The translations under genes and the position numbers were made by a program. The notes below the pieces were generated by a model. It was not told where the DNA came from. It did no database searches and worked only from the letters and a program-made list of their open reading frames with translations. From positions 1-11,605 of the forward strand of contig CAYOZN010000054.1 of the NCBI GenBank assembly GCA_964408455.1: a stretch of 11,605 nt of DNA. The letters run 5' to 3'. The DNA comes from CAYOZN01 sp964408455 (GTDB taxonomy: Bacteria > Planctomycetota > Phycisphaerae > UBA1845 > UTPLA1). Shown piece after piece: positions 6,432 through 11,605 of the stretch (position 1 is the first letter of the stretch; the number at the start of each line of letters is the position of its first letter).

Positions 6432-7623
6432 CAGGCCCATCCTCCCCATTCGTGACACCAGTAAATGATTGAGACGATTGGAACGATTGGAACGAATGGT
6501 CCTCATTCGTATCAATCGAATGATGTAAATTGGGTACACGCGCGCGCGAGGCCGGCAACTCCCACTTGAATCCGCCTCCAAAACCGCACCGCTCCGTCCT
6601 CACCCCCAGGCGACGGGACGCCGCCCGCAGCTTGTATTTGCCGAACCCCTGTTCCTTGCCGTCCGTGAATACTTCTTTGACCGGCTTCCCGCCGTCGGCC
6701 AGGTACGTGCCCAGCCAACTGTCGACGTCGGAATCATCCTCTCGCCTGTTGCTCCCGGCCGCGAAAACGTCCTCGATTCGGGTCTGTACCGGCTCCTGCT
6801 CCCACGACAGCGCAGGCGCGTCGTACCCTTCGGGGCAAATGGGCCGGTATGCCAGCCCGCCCACGTTCGCCGCCAGGTTGCACTTTATCCTCAGCATCAG
6901 GCGCCGCAGTCCGGTTGGGTCTGCCGGGTCGACCGTCACGCACCAGACCGAGCGCGCCGTTGCCGCAATGGCCGTCGCCCCCAGGCTCCGGTGGATTGCT
7001 GCCGCGTCACCGGCCTTGCGGAGATGGTTGATGCCGAGGATGCAGACTCGCTTAACCTCGGCGAGCTGCGATAAGGGCCGCAGCACGTCGCGCATTTCAG
7101 TATTGGAGTTTGATTCGGCATCGCCCATGTAGCCGAGCAGCGGGTCAATGACGACAAGGCGGCACTCCGGAACGGAATCGATCGCCTCTGCGATCGTCTC
7201 GACATTCCTCAACGTGAACGGCAGCGCTCGCCCCTCATCGTCGACGCGGCCCTCGAGCGCCACGATTCGCGACACGTCCGCGCCGGCCGCATCCAGGCGC
7301 GGCCGGATGGTATCGGCGAGCCCGTCCTCGCTGGTCATGATGACTGCGCCGCCGCGGAGATTCGGTTTATCGTCCGGCCAGGCTTTGCCGATCGACGTGC
7401 GCGCCATCATGTCCAGCGCAAGCAGCGTTTTCCCGCAGTCCGGCAGCCCGATCAACATGTTGACTTTCCCCAGCGGGAATCGGTCCTGCCAGTACCATTG
7501 CAATTTCTCGGGTACCACGTCTGCCATTGGAACAATTTGAGGCCGCGTCGTGCCGCCGCCCCGGTGTCGCCCGTTTGACGTTGGATCAACCGCTTCGTCG
7601 AATGCCGCGGCGCCGCGTGTCAT
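6418..7623 (-). CDS. RepA-like RecA-fold ATPase (AAA_25 type), replication protein
   Basis: The protein has 401 residues. A RecA-like core carries Walker A GLPDCGKT (59-66), Walker B LVVID (156-160) and a sensor-like GINHLRK (198-204), typical of RepA-type hexameric helicases and the AAA_25 ATPases of mobile elements. Residues 299-356 form a winged-helix-like C-terminal domain (WLGTYLADGGKPVKEVF, then LRAASRRLGVRTER), presumably for DNA binding. The tail (residues 376-388) has SFQ-type repeats coded by 9-bp tandem units. The likely role is unwinding or initiating replication of the excised element. ATG 7623 overlaps the stop of the upstream gene as ATGA, so the two are translationally coupled; longer starts in this frame run into that gene. 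Confidence 0.9.
   Translation of the reverse strand: MTRGAAAFDEAVDPTSNGRHRGGGTTRPQIVPMADVVPEKLQWYWQDRFPLGKVNMLIGLPDCGKTLLALDMMARTSIGKAWPDDKPNLRGGAVIMTSEDGLADTIRPRLDAAGADVSRIVALEGRVDDEGRALPFTLRNVETIAEAIDSVPECRLVVIDPLLGYMGDAESNSNTEMRDVLRPLSQLAEVKRVCILGINHLRKAGDAAAIHRSLGATAIAATARSVWCVTVDPADPTGLRRLMLRIKCNLAANVGGLAYRPICPEGYDAPALSWEQEPVQTRIEDVFAAGSNRREDDSDVDSWLGTYLADGGKPVKEVFTDGKEQGFGKYKLRAASRRLGVRTERCGFGGGFKWELPASRARVPNLHHSIDTNEDHSFQSFQSSQSFTGVTNGEDGPDAPY
6467..6502. repeat. 9-bp tandem repeat in the ATPase 3' end
   Basis: Four adjacent 9-bp units (GATTGAGAC, GATTGGAAC, GATTGGAAC, GAATGGTCC on the plus strand) encode an SFQSFQSSQSF-like tail. A 6-bp inverted pair, CATTCG (6504-6509) and CGAATG (6517-6522), lies next to it. 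It may be a simple low-complexity coding repeat, or iterons read by the replication protein. Confidence 0.7.
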
Positions 7624-8111
7624 CGGCAGCCCCTCCCGGCCAGGGGCAGCGCCACGACTCTTTCGTATCTCGCGAGCAACCGACGCGCGAGGATAACCTT
7701 GCGGTTCAGCCGGAGAATGTCGCGGCCGCAGGACTCGAGCCCGCACGGTGTCGCGTCCTGCCAGAGCAGGGCCCGCAGCTCAGCACCATGATCCCCCTCC
7801 CCCGGCGTCAGATGCCAGCCGAGGATTCGCGCGGCATAAAGCAGCACGCTTTCACTCAGCGGCCCGGGGAATCGCGGATCCCGCGCGGCCGAAAGCAGCC
7901 TGAATAACTGGCGTTGATCGGGGAATGGGAAATGCGCCTGCGTGATGCCGAGCGCCTCCCCGCGTCGGATGCACTCGACTACCGAGGCCGGCCATGGCTG
8001 CCGCGCCGCGTGAAACATCGCGCTCAGATACGCGCTGCCGCGATCTCGAAAGGCCTGCGCGAGTTCATCGCCCAGGGATTGTGCCAGAATGGCATCCGTG
8101 CCTATACTCAT
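7620..8111 (-). CDS. Unknown protein coupled to the replication ATPase
   Basis: The protein has 163 residues and no family I recognise. It is mostly helical: 5-35 (GTDAILAQSLGDELAQAF), 42-54, 66-77, 86-100 and 107-117, with a basic C-terminal helix (RDILRLNRKVILARRLLARY, 130-149). Cys48, Cys123 and Cys128 are present but do not form an obvious zinc site. Its stop codon overlaps the ATPase start (ATGA), so the two products are probably made together and may act together, for example as a loader, primase partner or copy-control factor. The ATG at 8111 has only a weak upstream GGA; in-frame upstream codons would overlap the DUF1580-like gene. Confidence 0.75.
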   Translation of the reverse strand: MSIGTDAILAQSLGDELAQAFRDRGSAYLSAMFHAARQPWPASVVECIRRGEALGITQAHFPFPDQRQLFRLLSAARDPRFPGPLSESVLLYAARILGWHLTPGEGDHGAELRALLWQDATPCGLESCGRDILRLNRKVILARRLLARYERVVALPLAGRGCR

Positions 8112-8131
8112 GGCGATCCGTTCCGTCTTGT

Positions 8132-8168
8132 GCCCCTGCTCCGCCGGCCCGCGGACAGGGGCATTTTT
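8132..8168 (+). terminator. Intrinsic terminator on the plus strand
   Basis: Stem GCCCCTG (8132-8138) plus TCCGC (8140-8144) pairs with GCGGA (8151-8155) plus CAGGGGC (8156-8162), with one bulged base and a 6-base loop, followed by ATTTTT (8163-8168). The T-run makes it a good terminator only for plus-strand transcription, although every gene here is on the minus strand. On the minus strand the same hairpin lies just ahead of the gene starting at 8111. Confidence 0.75.
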
Positions 8169-8173
8169 CGTTG

Positions 8174-8470
8174 TTACGCCCCCACGCGCTCGAGCTCGGC
8201 GCACGCCGCCAGCCCAGCCGCGCTCGGTGCCGCTTCCACGACACCCGGCCCGTTGAGTCGGGCCAAGAACCTCGTCACTGCCTCGTGGCTCGTGTATCGG
8301 ATGCCGCCGATCAGCACGCTTTCGAGCTTCGCCCCACGGACGCCGCGCGACAGCCAACGCCACAACGTGGCGACGCTCGGCGGGCGCGACGGGTTAATCA
8401 GCTTCGCTGCCTTTGTGACGGTGATTAGGTTTTCGCAGGTCGTATTAATCATGTCCGCATCGTAGGACAT
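8174..8470 (-). CDS. DUF1580-like small HTH protein
   Basis: The protein has 98 residues. The central part reads as a short excisionase-like wing/HTH: LITVTKAAKLI (15-25), SVATLWRWLSRGVRGAKLES (32-51), then GGIRYTSHEAVTRFLARL (55-72). This matches the DUF1580 pattern that I associate with planctomycete genomes. Such proteins are expected to bind DNA and may act as excisionase or regulator. The start could be ATG 8470 or ATG 8452 (MINTTCEN); neither has a clear ribosome-binding site. Four CGGACA repeats lie 17-56 bp upstream of ATG 8470 and are plausible binding sites for it or for the protein encoded next upstream. Confidence 0.85.
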   Translation of the reverse strand: MSYDADMINTTCENLITVTKAAKLINPSRPPSVATLWRWLSRGVRGAKLESVLIGGIRYTSHEAVTRFLARLNGPGVVEAAPSAAGLAACAELERVGA

Positions 8471-8485
8471 GACTGCGAGATGCCG

Positions 8486-8526
8486 CCGGACAAGAATCGG
8501 ACAAAATACCGGACAAGAATCGGACA
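8486..8526. promoter_or_regulatory. Four phased CGGACA repeats, operator or iteron array
   Basis: Two identical 18-bp repeats (8486-8503 and 8509-8526) are separated by 5 bp. Each contains two CGGACA hexamers, giving hexamers at 8487, 8498, 8510 and 8521, spaced 11, 12 and 11 bp, close to one helical turn. They fill the 60-bp gap between the winged-helix gene and the DUF1580-like gene. The arrangement suggests cooperative binding of a regulator or replication protein along one face of the DNA. Confidence 0.8.
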
Positions 8527-8530
8527 GCGG

Positions 8531-9031
8531 CTACGGCAAAGTTCGCGCCAGTGTGAGTCCGATCGGGGTCAGCGCCACTTTTCCCTTCGTCCGATCAATC
8601 ATTGATTTAGATTCGAGTGTGACGAGCGCGCGTCGACCGGTTCGCTCCTCAACGCCCATTTCTTTATACAACGCACCGGGCCGGAGCGCTTGCGGATGAA
8701 AGTCTCGCAGCACCATGAGTGCCGCCGCCTCGTGAGTGCTCAGCCGTACGATCGCGCGCCGCCGTTCTCTCTCTTCGGTGAAATAGCATTGAAGGGAATG
8801 GAGTTCGTCTGGTGTCGGCGTGTAGTCACTGCGGCGGCCGTTCACCCAATCAAGAAAGTCGCTGGGAGCCGGCTTCACTGGCACCGCCAGTATGCGTCTT
8901 AATTGTCCAGGAATCCGCCCCTTGAAGAGTTCGGCAACTGTGGGGCACGGCCCCAGTGACCCGTCTCTGTTTTTAACGTACCACTTTCCATCTTCACCCA
9001 AAATCCACGGCCGGTTTCTTTTCTGCGCCAT
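8531..9031 (-). CDS. Winged-helix protein, likely regulator
   Basis: The protein has 166 residues. Residues 8-22 hold an aromatic, strand-like segment (PWILGEDGKWYVKNR). Residues 98-160 have the layout of a winged helix: helix STHEAAALMVLRDF, helix GALYKEMGV, recognition-type helix RTGRRALVTLESK and a wing (IDRTKGKVALTPIG). It probably binds DNA. ATG 9031 is preferred because GAGGG lies about 8 bases upstream. It is the first gene after the terminator at 9145-9193, so it opens a new transcription unit, and the CGGACA array begins 5 bp after its stop codon. It could be the master repressor or a replication initiator. The family is unknown to me. Confidence 0.75.
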   Translation of the reverse strand: MAQKRNRPWILGEDGKWYVKNRDGSLGPCPTVAELFKGRIPGQLRRILAVPVKPAPSDFLDWVNGRRSDYTPTPDELHSLQCYFTEERERRRAIVRLSTHEAAALMVLRDFHPQALRPGALYKEMGVEERTGRRALVTLESKSMIDRTKGKVALTPIGLTLARTLP

Positions 9032-9108
9032 GATCGCACCCTCGAAAACGCGGGCCGCTCCCGACGCCGCCGGTGGAGGGTGCCACAACAACGGCATCGG
9101 GAACGTTC

Positions 9109-9124
9109 GGCGCCCGTCGGCGCC
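9109..9124. promoter_or_regulatory. Short GC dyad upstream of the winged-helix gene
   Basis: GGCGCC, 4-base spacer, GGCGCC. It lies in the 192-bp gap that holds the terminator and, presumably, the promoter of the 9031-8531 gene. It could be an operator. No clear -35 and -10 boxes were identified near it. Confidence 0.35.
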
Positions 9125-9144
9125 TACCCGCGGATATTGCACCG

Positions 9145-9193
9145 AAAAACCGCCGGGCCGGCCAGCGGGGGGGAAGCCAGCCGGCCGCGGCGG
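9145..9193 (-). terminator. Intrinsic terminator after the integrase unit
   Basis: On the minus strand a 13-bp GC stem with one bulged G (arms 9150-9162 and 9180-9193, 17-base loop) is followed at once by TTTTTCGG. It starts about 30 bases after the stop codon at 9224. This ends the integrase plus 10093-9224 unit and separates it from the control and replication genes. Confidence 0.85.
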
Positions 9194-9223
9194 CGCGGGG
9201 TCGGTGCGGAGCCCCGCAGGGTT

Positions 9224-10093
9224 TCACGCCCCTGCCCGGTTCAATGGCGGCAGCTCGGGCGCGTGGCCGTGAGTCTCCGCCGCATATCGCGGCTCGTCCA
9301 CTTGCCGCGTCGCGAGATACACTTCAATGAACGGCCGAAAGACAATCTCGTTGTGGGCACCGCCCGGCCGGAGCATGTAACCGCCCGGCACCAGGTCGAC
9401 CACCCAGGCGTAGCGGCTGCCGCGGATCGGACGACAGAGATAAACAAGGTGCCCGATCTTGACGGCCGGCTGTCGGCTCTTTAATGGGTCGCCCGCATCA
9501 TCATCATCATCGTCGTCGTCGTCGTCGTCGTCCGGCTCTGCGGCCGTCGGCTCCGGTGCCTTGATCGGCAGTGCAAGTGGGTCCCTGTCAAGATGCTCCC
9601 GCACGCTCGCGGGCGCGGCCGGAGTGTCCCGGTCCAGGTCCGAATGCTTCCGCACGTCGGCAAACTCCAGCGGGCCGACGTCGCCGGGCCAGCTACACAT
9701 AATCGTCGGCTCCAACGACTGCCCGGCCTCGCTCTCCCAAACGACAAAGCGATCGGTCGCGAGAATGACGCGGCCGCAGACCGTATCATTCTCATCGCCG
9801 CCCATTGGGAAGCCCCGCACGATGTCACCGGGTTTCAGCATCGGGCGAGCCGGTCGCGGCTCGCTGCCCGGGTCAATCGGCTCGCTGCCAGCCGGGAAGA
9901 TGCTGAAATCCTCCAGCGTGCAATAGAACCGCGTCCTCTGCATTCCCGACGCCAACAACTCGTCTTTCGCCGCCTCGACAATCACGCCCTCAACACCGGG
10001 GACAATCGCGACGATCCGGCCCTTTACTCCGAGGCCAGTAGGTGTGAACGCCTCGACTTCCTGCCCGACTACTGCTTTTGGCTGATTCGCCAT
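9224..10093 (-). CDS. Poly-Asp protein with three barrel-like segments, unknown function
   Basis: The protein has 289 residues and is not assigned. Three segments each look like a small SH3/KOW-type barrel, opening with a (K)xGxxV turn followed by paired strands: 8-68 (VVGQEVEAFTPTGLGVKGRIVAI), 86-125 (LKPGDIVRGF, then CGRVILATDRFVVWE) and 210-258 (VKIGHLVYLCR, then YAWVVDLVPGGYMLRPGG). An acidic/Pro linker with 12 consecutive Asp (188-199) separates the second and third. GAGG lies 7 bases before the ATG. The gene follows the integrase by 78 bp and ends before a strong terminator, so it is probably co-expressed with the integrase. The acidic run could mimic DNA or bind a basic partner. No function can be assigned. 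Confidence 0.8.
   Translation of the reverse strand: MANQPKAVVGQEVEAFTPTGLGVKGRIVAIVPGVEGVIVEAAKDELLASGMQRTRFYCTLEDFSIFPAGSEPIDPGSEPRPARPMLKPGDIVRGFPMGGDENDTVCGRVILATDRFVVWESEAGQSLEPTIMCSWPGDVGPLEFADVRKHSDLDRDTPAAPASVREHLDRDPLALPIKAPEPTAAEPDDDDDDDDDDDDAGDPLKSRQPAVKIGHLVYLCRPIRGSRYAWVVDLVPGGYMLRPGGAHNEIVFRPFIEVYLATRQVDEPRYAAETHGHAPELPPLNRAGA
9497..9532. repeat. Trinucleotide repeat coding 12 Asp
   Basis: Five ATC units (9497-9511) and seven GTC units (9512-9532) on the plus strand, read on the minus strand as seven GAC then five GAT codons. A pure codon repeat like this can change length by slippage without breaking the frame. Confidence 0.95.
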
Positions 10094-10171
10094 ATCCGCA
10101 CCTCTTCCGCCGGCATTGAATTGAAGCCCGTTCCGCGCCGCCGGCTGAAGCGCGGGCCAGGCGTTGAACGC

Positions 10172-11437
10172 TCATCCGATCCGCGCCATGACGGCCCGGG
10201 CCTTGCCCGAATCCATCTCGGCGTAAATCTCCGATGTCGCCGTGCTCTGATGCCCCAGCAGAACGCGGGCCAGTTCGATCCCGTGTTCGCGCCTTACGCG
10301 CGTCGCGAATGAGTGCCGCAGTTGATGCACTGCCCAGCGCGGCACGATTCGCCCCTCGGGGACAGGCTCCAGCGCCTCGGCGAGTCTCGCCTTTGCTGCC
10401 GCGTCGGCGGCATCGCAGGCACGCGCGACGGCGCGGCCGTACGTGGTCGTGGTGTAGTGTTCGCGGGGTTTCCGTTTCGGGCTCCGGCGCCGGTTGCTGC
10501 CCGGCCGGTTGCCGTAGCGGATCGGGGTTTTGCGCCGCTCGGCCAGCTCGGCGCGGCGGGCCTCATCGTCGCGGGCGGGCGAAAAGACATACTCCGCCAG
10601 GTTCGGCCGCAGCCAGGGCCGCAGCACGTCCTGCGCCGCCGGCCCGATGAAAATCTCGCGGCTGATGTCCCGCAGATCGCCCTTATGCTCGGCCGGTCGA
10701 TAAATCCACACGTCGCCGGCCGTGTCGATGTCGCTGGTTCGCATACAGCAGAGTTCGCCCGGGCGGGCGCCGGTCAGCAGTTGCAGCCGGACCATGGCCT
10801 GCACCGGGGGACGCATGAACGGCAGCGCCGCGTCGACGAACGTCTCGGGGACGGGCCGCACCTTGCGGGGTTCGCGGGCCGCCGAGTCGCCACGCCGCAA
10901 GCCCTTCACGGTTCGCAGGGCCTCGACGATCGACGGCGGCAGCAGCTCGCGGGAAACTGCCCACGCGAACGCCGCCCGGATGATCTGCACCCGCTCATTG
11001 ATCGTCGTCCGCGTCAGCCCGGCATCGATCATGCTCTGCCGCACGGCCTCGAGCGCCAGCGGGCCGAACGCCGTAGCGGGGTGCGGCCCGTAGAGCTTCC
11101 GGACTGGCTTGATCGCCGCCTTCACCCGGTAGATGTTTTCACGGTAGCGCCGCCGGTGTTTGAACCGCTGTTCGCAGTGATTCACAAAGCCAAGCAGGAT
11201 CTGGCCGACCAGAACGACGGGCGCCGACTCCGCGGCGGGCTCGAGTGTCCGGCCGGTCGTCAGCCACTTTGCGATAAGCCGGTCATACTCCGCCCGGGAT
11301 TCGGGCGAACCGTGCGGGCCCAGGTAGTGATCGCGGCCGGCCAGCGTGACGACGGCTCTGCCGCTCGCCTTGTGGAGCCGGTAGGCGGGAATTTTCGGTT
11401 TTGACGGGGAACGCGGTGAAGGGCTTTCGGTGGGCAT
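10172..11437 (-). CDS. int: Tyrosine recombinase/integrase
   Basis: The protein has 421 residues and catalyses site-specific integration and excision at tRNA-Gly. An N-terminal arm/SAM-like core-binding region (about 70-185) precedes the catalytic domain. Candidate active-site residues are Arg225 (TGARPGE), Lys252 (EHKG), His371 and Arg374 (HQLRHS), His396 (LLGHQS) and Tyr405 (SEIYAEMD). An insertion with a basic stretch (about 300-325, RRRSPKRKPRE) lies between the core motifs; it is typical of the planctomycete integrases I know. ATG 11437 has GGAG 9 bases upstream. The gene lies 113 bp from the right attachment site, reads in the same direction as the tRNA gene and is followed by the 10093-9224 gene. 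Confidence 0.97.
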   Translation of the reverse strand: MPTESPSPRSPSKPKIPAYRLHKASGRAVVTLAGRDHYLGPHGSPESRAEYDRLIAKWLTTGRTLEPAAESAPVVLVGQILLGFVNHCEQRFKHRRRYRENIYRVKAAIKPVRKLYGPHPATAFGPLALEAVRQSMIDAGLTRTTINERVQIIRAAFAWAVSRELLPPSIVEALRTVKGLRRGDSAAREPRKVRPVPETFVDAALPFMRPPVQAMVRLQLLTGARPGELCCMRTSDIDTAGDVWIYRPAEHKGDLRDISREIFIGPAAQDVLRPWLRPNLAEYVFSPARDDEARRAELAERRKTPIRYGNRPGSNRRRSPKRKPREHYTTTTYGRAVARACDAADAAAKARLAEALEPVPEGRIVPRWAVHQLRHSFATRVRREHGIELARVLLGHQSTATSEIYAEMDSGKARAVMARIG

Positions 11438-11498
11438 CCGTGCGGGCTCCGAAGCGTTCGCCGGTACGTTGACCGGCTTCGATTAGCTTCAGACCGCA

Positions 11499-11516
11499 CG
11501 GCTCCACGCGGAGCCG
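11499..11516 (-). promoter_or_regulatory. Hairpin between tRNA-Gly and the integrase
   Basis: Perfect 7-bp stem CGGCTCC / GGAGCCG with a 4-base loop, lying in the 113-bp attP arm between the tRNA 3' end and the integrase. There is no T-run, so it is not a standard terminator. It could attenuate read-through from the tRNA promoter into the integrase, or serve as a recombination-protein site. Confidence 0.45.
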
Positions 11517-11550
11517 GTGTGCAAGTTCAGCACTCGGCGTGTCTTACAAG

Positions 11551-11594
11551 AAAGCGGGTGATGGGACTTGAACCCACGACATTCACGTTGGCAA
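11551..11594. repeat. Right attachment site, within the intact tRNA-Gly
   Basis: Identical over 44 bp to 12-55. It covers the tRNA from the discriminator base through the T arm, variable region and 3' side of the anticodon stem, ending with the complete 7-base anticodon loop (11588-11594). Beyond it the sequence continues as a normal anticodon stem, so this copy belongs to the functional gene. The 3' half of the gene is therefore supplied by the element. Confidence 0.95.
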
Positions 11595-11605
11595 CGTGAC
11601 GCTCT
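11553..11605 (-). tRNA. tRNA-Gly (GCC), 5' part outside the window
   Basis: Read on the minus strand from the window edge: end of the D arm, anticodon stem TCACG, loop TTGCCAA (anticodon GCC) and stem CGTGA, a five-base variable region, T stem GTGGG / CCCAT with loop TTCAAGT, acceptor strand CACCCGC and discriminator T. CCA is not encoded. About 53 nt are inside the window. The gene is rebuilt by the element after integration and remains plausible as a functional tRNA. Confidence 0.95.

Larger units (their letters stand above)
56..11594 (-). mobile_element. Integrated tRNA-Gly element, candidate phage satellite
   Basis: The unit is bounded by a 44-bp perfect direct repeat; one repeat copy plus the interior gives an 11,539-bp circle on excision. 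It carries a tyrosine integrase next to the tRNA end, a replication-type ATPase, small HTH proteins, a small-terminase-like protein, a prohead-protease-like protein and a tape-measure-like protein, all on the minus strand. No large terminase, portal or major capsid gene is visible. Boundaries and gene content are seen directly. Satellite status is inferred by analogy with phage-inducible islands that keep terS and borrow terL from a helper. A reduced prophage is the alternative. Confidence 0.85.

Noticed and set aside
8486..8526. CRISPR array
   Set aside because: The units are 18 bp with a 5-bp spacer and hexamers at 11-12 bp spacing. There are no spacer-sized unique segments and no cas genes, so it is an operator/iteron-type array.
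8174..9031. Toxin-antitoxin pair made of the winged-helix and DUF1580-like genes
   Set aside because: Both look like DNA-binding proteins and neither resembles a toxin. The gap with ordered repeats fits regulation or replication better.
9497..9532. Poly-Asp codon run as a sequencing or assembly error
   Set aside because: The run is a whole number of codons, the frame stays open on both sides and the flanking sequence looks coding, so it is accepted as real, though its exact length could vary.
10313..11404. Plus-strand open frame of 363 codons opposite the integrase
   Set aside because: It is the antisense of a certain integrase gene. Its composition is Arg/Gly/Pro-rich without motifs, and it has no convincing start signal.

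Overview
The window is almost exactly one integrated mobile element sitting in a tRNA-Gly(GCC) gene. A perfect 44-bp direct repeat (12-55 and 11551-11594) marks the two attachment sites, so the excisable unit is 11,539 bp (56-11594). Every recognisable gene lies on the minus strand, reading away from the tRNA gene. The GC-rich composition, the integrase type and a DUF1580-type small helix-turn-helix protein point to a planctomycete (Planctomycetota) host. This is a family-pattern judgement, not a database match.

Layout in the direction of transcription, from right to left. (1) Integration unit: tRNA-Gly, tyrosine integrase (11437-10172), and an unknown protein with a 12-Asp run and three possible small beta-barrel segments (10093-9224), closed by a convincing intrinsic terminator (9145-9193). 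(2) Control and replication unit: a winged-helix protein (9031-8531), four phased CGGACA repeats (8487-8526), a DUF1580-like protein (8470-8174), an unknown protein translationally coupled to the next gene (8111-7620), a RepA-like RecA-fold ATPase (7623-6418) and a small HTH-like protein (6431-6123). (3) A 204-bp gene-free segment with two 30-bp imperfect direct repeats and several dyads. (4) Virion-like unit: a Nu1-type small terminase-like protein (5918-5397), a prohead-protease-like protein (5348-4695), four small unknown proteins, a zinc-ribbon-like protein, a tape-measure-like protein (2286-808) and a coiled-coil protein with a beta-repeat C-terminus (790-425). (5) About 370 bp without a gene up to the left attachment site.

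The combination is the interesting part. The element has integration, replication and small-terminase functions, plus protease-like and tape-measure-like proteins. It has no gene long enough, or with motifs, for a large terminase, portal or HK97-type major capsid protein, and no recognisable tail tube. The gene order looks like a phage morphogenesis cluster with the main structural genes absent. The best reading is a planctomycete phage satellite (PICI-like in logic) that redirects a helper phage's packaging and perhaps modifies its particle. A tidy remnant of a prophage is the main alternative. The intact attachment sites, intact reading frames and close, ribosome-binding-site-linked spacing favour a maintained element over decay.
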